From the NCBI GenBank assembly GCA_964458705.1, contig CAYWKD010000013.1, positions 1 to 64,000 on the forward strand: DNA of 64,000 nucleotides. The letters are read 5' to 3'. This stretch comes from JAAUTG01 sp964458705. GTDB lineage: Bacteria; Bacteroidota; Bacteroidia; Chitinophagales; Saprospiraceae. The notes below the pieces were generated by a model that saw only the letters and a program-made list of their open reading frames with translations, had not been told where the DNA came from and did not search any database. This document shows, one piece after another, positions 53,785 to 62,766 of this stretch. The first letter of the stretch is position 1; every line of letters starts with the position of its first letter. A program made the translations under genes and the position numbers.

Positions 53785-54001
53785 AACTATTCAAGAAAAT
53801 GTTGCCACCCAACCAACTAGAAATGAAAAGAACTTACCTATTGACTAACTGATTTTGAAATACTCTGTGAGCAACGTATAGATAGGGCAGGCAATACAGT
53901 TAATTTATTGATCGAATAATACATAGTTTTGTCATTTGCTCTTTTGTCTATGGGAATAAAAGAAATATCTAATATACTTCTCATTAGATAGCACAAAGCC
54001 G

Positions 54002-54009
54002 TACTTTTG
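54002..54009 (+). promoter_or_regulatory. TAnnTTTG box of yidC
   Basis: TACTTTTG matches the -7 consensus 35 bases before the yidC ATG. The -33 region is weak. The 260-base gap before yidC otherwise shows nothing clear. Confidence 0.45.
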
Positions 54010-54044
54010 CATTCCAAAGAAAAGAATAGATAGAGATAAAAAAT

Positions 54045-55979
54045 ATGGACAGAAATAACATAATTGGATTCACTCTTATTTTCATTATGCTTATCGTTTG
54101 GCAACAAATGGTGAAGCCCTCACAGGAGGAATTAGCGGAGATGAAGCGAGTGGAGGATTCAATCAGGTTGGCAGAAGAACAAAAAGCCAATCCAATAGAC
54201 GTAAAAGATATAGTAGATACAAATGCTACATTCAATAGTCCGCCTTCAGATTTCACACAGTTAGATTCTCTACAACAATTGCAAGTGGCAGGGATGTACG
54301 GACCTTTTGCCAATTCAGCCATAGGGGTTGAAAAGGAATATATTTTAGAGAACGATCTGATTAAAGTTACATTTAGCAACAAGGGAGGACGTATTAAGAG
54401 TGTACTGCTCAAAGCATATTTCAAAATGCAACCTTTGAAAGAAGGAGATGAAAAGTTACCTCTTTATTTGATGCAAGACAATCAGGATGTATTCAGCTAT
54501 CAACTACCCGTTTTAGGAACAGCAGTAAGTAACATTGCGACAGGCAATTTATTTTTCCAATCTTCCATTCAAGGCAACAGCATCATCTTTAGAGCAAATG
54601 TAAGCGATGGACAATATTTCGAGCAGAAATATACGTTAACTGATGCCTATACAATTGATTATGACATCAAATTTGTAGGGTTAGATAATGTTCTAAATCG
54701 CAATGAAACAACAATACCTTTAAAGTGGATACAACATCTAAGTAAGTTGGAGCGAAATATAAGCTACGAGCGTCAGCAAATGTCCACCACTTACTTCAAA
54801 GCAGTTGGAGAATATACGTCTTATACTAAATACAATAAAACCAATGTACAAGACTTGAGTAAGCAAAAAATTGAATGGATGGCACATTCCAATCAGTTTT
54901 TCAATAGTGCCTTGATTGCGAAAGGAGAACCATTTGAAGGAGGAATTTTTGAAACAGACGTACCAACTGAAGAAGAGGCTAAAGATTTAAAAAAGCAAAC
55001 CACCACGCTTCAAATTCCTTTCCAAAAAGGTGAATTTGCCATGCAAATTTATGCAGGTCCCAAAGAGTACGACCGACTAGTAGCGGTAGCGGATGAGTTT
55101 CAATACACTGTACCGTTTGGTTGGAGCATTTTTGGGACGGTCAATCGTTACATTATTCGACCAATCTTTGACTTTCTATCTAGTTTTATAGGAAGTAGTG
55201 GTATTGTTATTTTGTTGTTGACATTATTGGTGAAATTACTACTTTATCCGCTGACTTACAGGATGTTGAAATCACAGGCTAAGATGTCTGCACTAAAGCC
55301 ACAACTTGAAAAAGTAAAGTCCAAGTTTAAAGATGACGCACAACAGCAGCAAATGGAAACTATGAAGATGTACCGAGAATTTGGTGTGAGCCCACTTGGT
55401 GGTTGTTTACCGATGGTACTGCAAATGCCTATCTGGTTTGCTTTATATCGCTTCTTCCCAGCAGCTATTGAGTTCAGGCAAGAAAGTTTCCTTTGGGCAG
55501 CCGATCTGTCATCTTTTGATGTCTTTACGAGGCTGCCGTTTGAGATTCCGTTTTATGGTGCTCATGTGAGTTTATTTACTATTCTTTGGGCAATTTCTAC
55601 GGTAGCTTATACCATTTACAATACAAAGAACATGGATATGTCAGCGATGGGAGGTAACAACCAAGCGATGATGTATATGCAGTACTTCATGCCCATCATG
55701 TTCTTATTTTTCTTCAACAACTTTGCTTCTGGTTTGACGGTATATTTACTGTTCAGTAGCTTATTCAATATTGCTCAAACTTTAATCACTAAAAATGTCA
55801 TTATCAATCATGATAAAATTAGAGAAAAATTAGAGGAGAAACGTAAAAAGCCCAAGAAAAAAGGTGGTTTTCAACAACGACTAGAGGAAGCCATGAAGCA
55901 ACAACAACAGGTACAAGAACGAAGAGAGCGTGAAAAGAAAAATAAAGGCAAGGCCAACAGTGATAAGAAAAAACGATAA
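54045..55979 (+). CDS. yidC: Membrane protein insertase YidC
   Basis: It inserts and folds inner-membrane proteins, alone or with SecYEG. The 644-residue protein has an N-terminal helix (about 5-20), the large periplasmic P1 beta domain (about 75-360), and five C-terminal helices with the insertase segments IVILLLTLLVKLLLYPLTYRMLKSQAKMSALKPQLEKVKSKF and FGVSPLGGCLPMVLQMPIWFALYRFF. A highly basic tail (about 595-644) may contact ribosomes. ybjQ follows after 3 bases. Near parA, as in the ancestral origin neighbourhood of many bacteria. Confidence 0.95.
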   Translation: MDRNNIIGFTLIFIMLIVWQQMVKPSQEELAEMKRVEDSIRLAEEQKANPIDVKDIVDTNATFNSPPSDFTQLDSLQQLQVAGMYGPFANSAIGVEKEYILENDLIKVTFSNKGGRIKSVLLKAYFKMQPLKEGDEKLPLYLMQDNQDVFSYQLPVLGTAVSNIATGNLFFQSSIQGNSIIFRANVSDGQYFEQKYTLTDAYTIDYDIKFVGLDNVLNRNETTIPLKWIQHLSKLERNISYERQQMSTTYFKAVGEYTSYTKYNKTNVQDLSKQKIEWMAHSNQFFNSALIAKGEPFEGGIFETDVPTEEEAKDLKKQTTTLQIPFQKGEFAMQIYAGPKEYDRLVAVADEFQYTVPFGWSIFGTVNRYIIRPIFDFLSSFIGSSGIVILLLTLLVKLLLYPLTYRMLKSQAKMSALKPQLEKVKSKFKDDAQQQQMETMKMYREFGVSPLGGCLPMVLQMPIWFALYRFFPAAIEFRQESFLWAADLSSFDVFTRLPFEIPFYGAHVSLFTILWAISTVAYTIYNTKNMDMSAMGGNNQAMMYMQYFMPIMFLFFFNNFASGLTVYLLFSSLFNIAQTLITKNVIINHDKIREKLEEKRKKPKKKGGFQQRLEEAMKQQQQVQERREREKKNKGKANSDKKKR

Positions 55980-55982
55980 ACA

Positions 55983-56318
55983 ATGATTTTAAGCACAACA
56001 GACGATTTAGAAAACTATAAAATCAATCATTATCTAGGAATTGTGGTTGGTATAGCTATTTCGCGTTTCACTACTTCTCCTCTAACGATGAAAGAGTCAT
56101 TCTCCACTTCTGCTTATTCGGAAAAGTACCAAGAAGCACTTCAAAATACGCTTGAGGAAGCTAAGGAAAAGGTGCTTATTGATCTTCGAGCAAAAGCAAA
56201 AGCAATGAGCGCAGATGCAGTAATAGGAATTCAAATAGATCACGAAATTACAACTTCAGGCGGTTCCACATGGGGGGTACTCTGCACTGCTACCGGAACT
56301 GCTGTGAAAATTGCTTAG
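55983..56318 (+). CDS. YbjQ/UPF0145 family protein
   Basis: A 111-residue pentameric-fold family member, sometimes called heavy-metal-binding domain. The pattern is seen in YLGIVVGIAISRF, then the ARxxAxxxAxxxGADAVIGIxxD-like segment LRAKAKAMSADAVIGIQIDHEITT and ATGTAVKI. Function is not established. It starts 3 bases after the yidC stop, so the two are one operon. Confidence 0.85.
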   Translation: MILSTTDDLENYKINHYLGIVVGIAISRFTTSPLTMKESFSTSAYSEKYQEALQNTLEEAKEKVLIDLRAKAKAMSADAVIGIQIDHEITTSGGSTWGVLCTATGTAVKIA

Positions 56319-56329
56319 CTTACATTTAA

Positions 56330-58498
56330 TTAGTAAAAAAAGATTTCATCTATAAACATCCAGCCCTTGCGACCACTCTTGTAATTTTGATGCCAACGAG
56401 GCACTTGTTGTATCGGTTCAATCTCTATTTGATAGTATTGGTACTTTGTGGAAGGAATCTCTAGGGTTATTCCAAGTATTTCGTTAGAGATGTATTCTGT
56501 TGGTAAGTCTGGTGACTTTTTACTCAACAACTCCATCTTACGAGGTGAGTCGCCTCCCCAGACTAATATTTTAGCTGGCGGAAAAATTTCAGGACCAATA
56601 TTCTGAGCAAAAGAACTTACTATTTTATTGATAACAGGTGGCGCATTTCCAAAATCAATCAACGCTTTTAGATTATTATCTCTGTAACCCAACCAAGCCT
56701 TATTTCTAAAATTGTTAGGTTCGCCTTTTTGTTTATCCGTCAAAGTAATCGCACCATCACCTTTGTATTGATCGTTTGGAGCAGCCAAAAGAATAACAGA
56801 ATCAGGCTGAAATCCTTCTGGGAACAACGTGAATGATGCCACATCACTACCCAACCAGTTTTCACTGAAAGTCCTTGCTTTTATTGTTGTTGCATTATTG
56901 ATAGAAATAGGTTTTTCATAAATTGGAGCTTGTGAGCTGTCAGGTTCGCTTCCATCGGTAGTGTATCGAATAATTGCTCCCGGAAATTTTGTTTCTAACA
57001 CTACTAATTCTTCTTTTTTAACTACCGTTGACTTAGTTTTAAAAATAGGAGGGCTCAATTTCAATAACTCATTTTTATCTGGTACAAATCCAGTTCCAAT
57101 TTTTAGCTTAGGGTTTGATTTCATAGATGCTGCTGCGTCCTCTACTGAAATTGCAGTATTCCAGACATACACGTTTTCCAATGCTGGAAAGTCTTGTAGT
57201 ACTTTTAAGGATAAGGCAGTTATCGCAGTACTAGAAAGAGCGATTTGTTTTAAGTTTTGGCACTGCTTCAATTCATGTAAAGTAGCACCTGTTATATCTG
57301 TTCCATTTAAAGTAAGTTTTTCCAAGTTAGGGAATTGAGCAATGAGGAATAAGTCTTCATCGTTTATAGGCAAATTGCTTAAATTTAGACTAACTAGCTG
57401 CTCTTTTATAGCTGCTAAAGACTTTAAGAAACTGGGCTCGTAAGTTGATCTCACGAAAATCTCTGCCTGTAGGGCAGGAGAATTGTAAGCTATTGGAGAG
57501 ATATTACAAAATGGTGTGTTTAAAGTTTCAATTACTTCGGCATCGGCAAAGTCAAAAGTATAATTCTGCTGCTTTTCTACTTTACTTAGCTCATGTTGCG
57601 ATAATGCTGCTTGTACCAAAGCGTTAAGTGTATCTTTTTTTTGAATAGCACCCAATGTTAATTTAAAGTCTGCGCCGTTCTTAATCCATTCATAGAAAAC
57701 TTTTACTTCGGTTTCAGTCAACTGGGGCTTACCTTTTGGTGGCATGTGTAATTCATCTGCTAAAGGTAAATAAAGCCGTTGCATGATATGGCTACTATCT
57801 GGATTACCTGCCATCCAAATCGCACCGTGTTCTCCGCCCTTCATTAAGTCGGCAGCAGAAGTCATAATCAATTCTCCTTTTGACTTATTTTGGTTGTGGC
57901 AATTGTAGCATTTTGCCTCCAAAGTAGGCTGAATAGTAGCATTAAAAACAGTAGTTGTGTCCGTTATCTCAATGCTCTTTTTTTCTTTTATTGGAGCAAT
58001 CACAAAGTCTGCTCCATGCGTGATGCTACCACCTAAATGTCCAGCAATAATCAATAAAATTAGACCAACGACCATTAAAAAGTTAAAAAAAGTTTGTCGC
58101 TCAGGAAAGCGATTGTGCCAAATCAACATGGCATAGGTCACAAAATTAAAGGACACACCTGTCCATTTGTGTTGGTTAGTAAGTGAAGATTCATAAGCCG
58201 CTTCTTGTGATAGGAATAAGCCTATAACTGCGGTAATAACTGAGAAAAAGGCGATAATATGAATAGAAAAGGACTGGATGCTAAAGTAACTTGCTAAAGG
58301 AATTTCTCGCTTAGCGAACCAAAATAAAACGAGCAGAACCAGCATACCAATTGGTAAGTGTAACAATAGTGGATGCATTCTTCCGAAAGACTGCAATAGC
58401 TTAGGCAGTTCTAAATAAGACTCGAATACTAGCAGGAAAAGTAGAAGTATTTGCAGTGCAAACGTGATATGATTGAGTATATCTTTCGTTTTTGTCAT
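56330..58498 (-). CDS. Membrane cytochrome fused to leucine-rich and chitobiase-type domains
   Basis: A 722-residue multi-domain protein. Residues 1-160 hold four to five membrane helices of DUF2231 type (MHPLLLHLPIGML). A single c-type heme site, CYNCH (197-201), is followed by the PSCyt1-like run to HMPPKGKPQLTETEVKVFYEWI. Then come about five leucine-rich repeats (about 350-450; e.g. LEKLTLNGTDITGATLHEL), a chitobiase/beta-hexosaminidase C-terminal-type domain (about 500-560, IRYTTDGSEPDSSQAPIYEKP) and a jelly-roll region of the discoidin type. It should sit in the inner membrane facing the periplasm. The fusion is characteristic of Bacteroidota/Planctomycetes; function unknown. Confidence 0.85.
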   Translation of the reverse strand: MTKTKDILNHITFALQILLLFLLVFESYLELPKLLQSFGRMHPLLLHLPIGMLVLLVLFWFAKREIPLASYFSIQSFSIHIIAFFSVITAVIGLFLSQEAAYESSLTNQHKWTGVSFNFVTYAMLIWHNRFPERQTFFNFLMVVGLILLIIAGHLGGSITHGADFVIAPIKEKKSIEITDTTTVFNATIQPTLEAKCYNCHNQNKSKGELIMTSAADLMKGGEHGAIWMAGNPDSSHIMQRLYLPLADELHMPPKGKPQLTETEVKVFYEWIKNGADFKLTLGAIQKKDTLNALVQAALSQHELSKVEKQQNYTFDFADAEVIETLNTPFCNISPIAYNSPALQAEIFVRSTYEPSFLKSLAAIKEQLVSLNLSNLPINDEDLFLIAQFPNLEKLTLNGTDITGATLHELKQCQNLKQIALSSTAITALSLKVLQDFPALENVYVWNTAISVEDAAASMKSNPKLKIGTGFVPDKNELLKLSPPIFKTKSTVVKKEELVVLETKFPGAIIRYTTDGSEPDSSQAPIYEKPISINNATTIKARTFSENWLGSDVASFTLFPEGFQPDSVILLAAPNDQYKGDGAITLTDKQKGEPNNFRNKAWLGYRDNNLKALIDFGNAPPVINKIVSSFAQNIGPEIFPPAKILVWGGDSPRKMELLSKKSPDLPTEYISNEILGITLEIPSTKYQYYQIEIEPIQQVPRWHQNYKSGRKGWMFIDEIFFY

Positions 58499-58665
58499 AT
58501 TTTTCTATTCAGACTATCAAAATTATTGACTAAATTACAAAAATGATTCAAATAAATAGACACTCTGACTTAAACCTTAAGGCGTACGCTTATTTGTTAA
58601 ACGATTTATAAAAGTTCTTACCATTAAGTTAATTGATGTGTGCGATATTCAGAATTTAACTATTT

Positions 58666-58673
58666 TAGATTTG
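58666..58673 (+). promoter_or_regulatory. TAnnTTTG box of the 58707 lipoprotein gene
   Basis: TAGATTTG matches the -7 consensus, 33 bases before the ATG. No TTTG is at the normal upstream distance. Confidence 0.35.
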
Positions 58674-58706
58674 TAATTTAGAGCTGTACACGTAAATACT
58701 TAACCA

Positions 58707-59888
58707 ATGAAATATTACATTCTTTTTACGTTTCCAATTTTATTGTTGGGCTTATTTGGTTGCAAATCTTCTCAAAAGCTGGTAGAACAAGGTAGTTATG
58801 ATCAAGCGATAGAAAATGCAATCAACCGCCTAGCTGGAAAAAAGAAAAAGAAAGCAGAAGAGGTACGGGCTTTAGAAATTGCGTTTGAGAAGGCAACAGA
58901 TCAGGACATGGCTAAAATTAATCGCTTAAAGTCAGAACAGCGACCAGAAAACTGGGAACGCGTTTATGATATTGCTCAAGACATAGATCGTCGGCAGCAA
59001 AAAATTCAGCCTTTGTTACCGCTAGAAGATGAACAAGGGCGAAAAGCAAAGTTCCGCTTTGTGAAAATAAACTACATTTTACAGGAAGCTAGGTCTGGAG
59101 CAGCAAGTCATCTATATAATATTGGGCAACAGTATCTCGCTCAAGCTAGATCAGGCGATAAGGCTGCTGCAAGAGAAGCCTATCACCAACTCAACAAAAT
59201 TGAGCAGTATTATTCGACTTACAAAAACACAGCACAATTAAAAATAGAGGCGAGAGAAATAGGCGTTTCGAGAATATTGTTCCGTATGGAGAATGATGCT
59301 TTTGTTATTTTACCCATGAACTTCGAGCAAGAAGTACTTAGAATGGAAGTCCGTGATCTAAATGAGTTGTGGCGTAACTACTACATGCAGCCGAAGTCCA
59401 ACGTTCAGTTTGATTACGAGATCATAATGAAAATTCAAAATATTGAAGTGAGTCCAGAGCGAATTAATGAGCGTACTTTCCAAGAAACGACAGAAATAGA
59501 AGATGGTGAGGAAGTGTTAAAAGACGACAATGGCAATACAAGAAAAGACTCCACGGGAGCAGTTATAAAAGTGCCAATCAAGAAAATCATTCGCGCAGAT
59601 GTGATAGAAGTGTATCAGACCAAGGCAGCCATTGTGAGCGGTACGCTCTACTTTTTTGATCGAAGAACCAAACGCAACTTTGATACACAGCCTATTACTG
59701 CAGAAGCTATTTTCGAGCATTATGCTTCTACTTATGAAGGCGATCGTCGTGCATTGAGTAAGGAATCTAAAAGACGCATTGGTAATCGTCCAGTGCCATT
59801 TCCTACTGACGAAGCGTTGATACTAGACGCCGCTGATGTCCTAAAACCGATCATTAAAGAAAAAATAGAGCGTGCTGGTTTCTTCTAG
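58707..59888 (+). CDS. Lipoprotein of unknown function, tetratricopeptide-like
   Basis: A 393-residue protein with a signal peptide and lipobox ending LGLFGC (Cys19). Residues 20-200 are helical with YDQAIENAINRLAGKKKKKAEEVRALEIAFEKA, resembling TPR pairs. Later, an unusually regular beta region includes LRMEVRDLNELWRNYYMQPKSNVQFDYEIIMKIQNIEVSPERIN, which I recognise as a pattern of unnamed Bacteroidota lipoproteins. No function is known to me. It is monocistronic by position. Confidence 0.7.
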   Translation: MKYYILFTFPILLLGLFGCKSSQKLVEQGSYDQAIENAINRLAGKKKKKAEEVRALEIAFEKATDQDMAKINRLKSEQRPENWERVYDIAQDIDRRQQKIQPLLPLEDEQGRKAKFRFVKINYILQEARSGAASHLYNIGQQYLAQARSGDKAAAREAYHQLNKIEQYYSTYKNTAQLKIEAREIGVSRILFRMENDAFVILPMNFEQEVLRMEVRDLNELWRNYYMQPKSNVQFDYEIIMKIQNIEVSPERINERTFQETTEIEDGEEVLKDDNGNTRKDSTGAVIKVPIKKIIRADVIEVYQTKAAIVSGTLYFFDRRTKRNFDTQPITAEAIFEHYASTYEGDRRALSKESKRRIGNRPVPFPTDEALILDAADVLKPIIKEKIERAGFF

Positions 59889-59975
59889 CTGCAAGAAAGA
59901 TTTACAAATGTGCTAAAATACATATTTGTGTTTAATACGTTAGTAGTTAGTTTTTTATAAATAAGGATTGCTTAT

Positions 59976-60926
59976 TTATAACATGGAATTATTAAAAATA
60001 TAACGCTCATCAATAGGTTTATTGTAGAGCAGACGAGCTATATTTTGGCAGGTGATAACACACATTTCATTGTAAGTCTGAGCCGTTAGACTAGCGGAGT
60101 GTGGTGTTATAAGTACATTATCCATCTTGAGCAAAGGGTTATCAGATTCGGGCGGTTCTTCTGCTAAAACATCTGCTCCAAACCCTGCGATTTGTTGATT
60201 TTGCAAAGCAGTAATTAAGGCATTTTGATCTACTACTTCGCCCCTAGCCGTGTTGATTAAAAAAGCATGGGCTTGCATCTTTTGAAACGCTTCTGTGCTT
60301 ATCAAATTCCGAGTGCTTTCCAGTAGCGGTAAGTGAAGTGTAATAATATCTGCTTGCATTAAGACTTCAGTAAAGCTCAAAAAAGGATATTCAGAGAAAG
60401 ACTTTTTTTTCTTATCCCAACAGATAATATCCATTCCAAAAGCATCCGCAAGTTTAGCAACTTTTGAGCCGATGTTCCCTAATCCTAAAATACCTAGCGT
60501 TTTACTTCTTATTTCATCTCCTTTGTATTTGTTTCTGTAATTCCAGTTTCCTTTTTTTACTTCAGAGAAGGAGGTGTAAAGTTGCCTTTGAAGATTTAGC
60601 ATCAATGCTAGTGTATGCTCTGCTACTGTATGTGCATTGCTGCCAGGTGCATTGACGACTTTAATACCTTGCTGTGTTGCAAAGTCAACATCAACATTAT
60701 CCAGCCCTACTCCACAACGAGCGATCACCTGCAAATTCGGACATTTAGCAATTAATTTTTGGCTTACCTCTCCTTTACCTCTAGTTACAATGCCATGAAT
60801 AGGATGCTGCTCCGCAATAGTAACTCCAGAAAAAGGCGTTTCGGAGATAAAGATATTAGCGTTCTGCTCTAAAATCTCTAAAGCGCTTTCAGTAACAGAC
60901 TCTAGCAATAGTATATTTTTCCTCAT
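59976..60926 (-). CDS. D-isomer 2-hydroxyacid dehydrogenase (phosphoglycerate-dehydrogenase-like)
   Basis: A ~316-residue NAD(P)-dependent dehydrogenase. The nucleotide loop is LGILGLGNIGSKVA (near 135-148), with RCGVGLDNVD, NTARGEVVDQNAL and the catalytic arginine/glutamate/histidine set ending in TPHSASLTA. It resembles SerA and hydroxypyruvate/glyoxylate reductases but lacks the ACT domain of full-length SerA. Given the enolase and epimerase genes beside it, a role with sugar-acid products is likely. The start is the ATG at 60926 (MRKNILLLES); the frame reaches 60953. Confidence 0.85.
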   Translation of the reverse strand: MRKNILLLESVTESALEILEQNANIFISETPFSGVTIAEQHPIHGIVTRGKGEVSQKLIAKCPNLQVIARCGVGLDNVDVDFATQQGIKVVNAPGSNAHTVAEHTLALMLNLQRQLYTSFSEVKKGNWNYRNKYKGDEIRSKTLGILGLGNIGSKVAKLADAFGMDIICWDKKKKSFSEYPFLSFTEVLMQADIITLHLPLLESTRNLISTEAFQKMQAHAFLINTARGEVVDQNALITALQNQQIAGFGADVLAEEPPESDNPLLKMDNVLITPHSASLTAQTYNEMCVITCQNIARLLYNKPIDERYIFNNSML

Positions 60927-61004
60927 TTGATTATGACTTCTACAAGCTATCAATCAATTTGTTAGTAACTTCTTCTTTTTATCTGAAAAAGCCATTGCTT
61001 CACT

Positions 61005-61496
61005 CTATTTTTTTCCATGATACAATGTTGCATCTTCACTTTTATATCCCCTAAAATCATTGCGACCAGAGACGTAGAGTTCTCCTTGGTATAAGTCATC
61101 TTCAAAAATGTTAGGATCAATTTTATAATTTGGTGGCGAAGAAATTTCAACTAAATTGCCCGAAGGATCACGAATAAACAGTTGCATGGCACCATCGGGT
61201 AATTGACGTACTTTACCCCATGGCTCAATGTCAATAATACCCAATTCTTTGACTCTCCAAAATAGACTATTAAAGTCATCAACAGTAACACAAATATGAC
61301 CTCGAAAGGATTGAGCATCCTCCCATTCAGTGAGGTGCAGTTGTTGATCTTCATTAATTTTGAAGAAAGCAGTTGGATAGTCAAACACAAAAGCTGGTAT
61401 GACTTCCAAGCCCATTTCATTTTCATAAAACTCCGCTGCTGGTTCTAACTCATTGACAATAAGTGTAACATGGTTAATTTTTGTGATTTTAGCCAT
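61005..61496 (-). CDS. VOC-family (glyoxalase/dioxygenase-type) protein
   Basis: A 163-residue protein with two beta-alpha-beta-beta-beta modules: ITKINHVTLIVNELEPAAEFYENEMGLEV and FRGHICVTVDDFNSLFWRVKELGI. Candidate metal ligands are His9, the histidine in FRGHICVTV and the glutamate in GNLVEISSP, the usual pattern of extradiol dioxygenases and glyoxalases. Substrate unknown. It is part of the minus-strand cluster running 63651 to 59976. Confidence 0.82.
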   Translation of the reverse strand: MAKITKINHVTLIVNELEPAAEFYENEMGLEVIPAFVFDYPTAFFKINEDQQLHLTEWEDAQSFRGHICVTVDDFNSLFWRVKELGIIDIEPWGKVRQLPDGAMQLFIRDPSGNLVEISSPPNYKIDPNIFEDDLYQGELYVSGRNDFRGYKSEDATLYHGKK

Positions 61497-61529
61497 AGTT
61501 TTTCATTTTGTAATAAAGCAGAATTTGCC

Positions 61530-62690
61530 TTACTGTTGATAATCTTTAACAAAGTCCCAATTTACAGAAAGCCCTAATCCTGCGCCAAGGGGAGCAGGTA
61601 AAAAGCCATCGAATACTTCAATTTTTTCGTTCACTAAGTCATACATCATAGGATTACCGCCCGACGAAAATTCGATAATGGCAGCGGAGGAGCTTGCAAA
61701 AGCTATATTCACACCCGCCATAAATGAAAAAGCTGAACCCCAGCAGTGTGGAGCTAATTCCAACTGGTAAGTTGCTGCCAAACTTGCCACCCGCCAAGCC
61801 TCAGAAATACCTCCAATGATGGCAGCATCTGGCTGTAATACGTCCACCGCTCTCAGATCAATCAAGTCTCGAATATCAAATCTAGTGTACTCACTTTCGC
61901 CTGCAGCAATAGGAATAGTAGTGGTAGCACGGACTTCAGCAGTACCTTTTTTGTTATCTGGGCTGATAGGCTCTTCCATCCAGTAGAGGTTACAATTTTC
62001 TACACCTTTACAGAATTTTTTAGCCTCTGGCACAGAAAATGTGCCATGTGCGTCCGCCATTATTTTGATGTCTTCACCTAGTGCTGCTCTTGCTGCTTGC
62101 ACTCTTTCGATACTGTAATTGACGGTTTCATCCATCACGCCTACGCGCATTTTGATAGCTCTGAATCCTTTAGTTGTATAGCTTAATAATTGTGCGCCAA
62201 TTTCATCTACACCTGCCCAGCCTCCACTTGCATAGGCTTCCATTTTGTCTCGAACCGCTCCACCTAAAAGCTGTACAACTGGCACATTCAGAGATTTTCC
62301 TAATAAATCCCACAACGCCATATCTACGCCACTGATAGCAGAAATAGTTAAACCCCGATTGCCCAAAATTGGAAACACTCTTCCTCGTTTGATGGCATAA
62401 TGATCCCTAACACCGTTGTACATACGTTCCCAGAGTTCGTTGATATTTTGAGCATCCTTTCCAATTAAAATTGGAGCGAGTTCGTGTTCAATACAAGCCA
62501 CAATGGAGGCGCATACCCCCGAAGAACCTACCGCAGCTTTGGCTTCTCCAAATCCTTGTAAGCCATCCTCAGTGGTGATGACTACCAAAGTTGTATCGAA
62601 GGCGGTGAGCAATCCGTAATCGGAGCGATGCTGTTTTTTAGTAGGTAAAGGGCATCGAAGCCAGTGGGCTTCTACTTTTGCTATTTTCAT
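61530..62690 (-). CDS. Enolase-superfamily enzyme, mandelate-racemase/muconate-lactonizing type
   Basis: A 386-residue enzyme with an N-terminal capping domain and a TIM barrel. The general base KxR motif is Lys180-Met-Arg182; metal ligands are Asp213 (MADAHGTF), Glu239 (WMEEP) and Glu265 (GESE); the second base is His315 in ELAPHCWGS. That set fits the mandelate-racemase group, whose members dehydrate sugar acids such as gluconate, galactarate or L-fuconate. The exact substrate is not predictable from sequence. It lies in one apparent operon with the epimerase and dehydrogenase genes. Confidence 0.88.
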   Translation of the reverse strand: MKIAKVEAHWLRCPLPTKKQHRSDYGLLTAFDTTLVVITTEDGLQGFGEAKAAVGSSGVCASIVACIEHELAPILIGKDAQNINELWERMYNGVRDHYAIKRGRVFPILGNRGLTISAISGVDMALWDLLGKSLNVPVVQLLGGAVRDKMEAYASGGWAGVDEIGAQLLSYTTKGFRAIKMRVGVMDETVNYSIERVQAARAALGEDIKIMADAHGTFSVPEAKKFCKGVENCNLYWMEEPISPDNKKGTAEVRATTTIPIAAGESEYTRFDIRDLIDLRAVDVLQPDAAIIGGISEAWRVASLAATYQLELAPHCWGSAFSFMAGVNIAFASSSAAIIEFSSGGNPMMYDLVNEKIEVFDGFLPAPLGAGLGLSVNWDFVKDYQQ

Positions 62691-62766
62691 GTTGGTAGAT
62701 TTTCGTTTAGTGGCTCAAGTGTTTACGTTTTCATTTGTAGCTCTATGTGAGGTGTGAATAGCTGGG

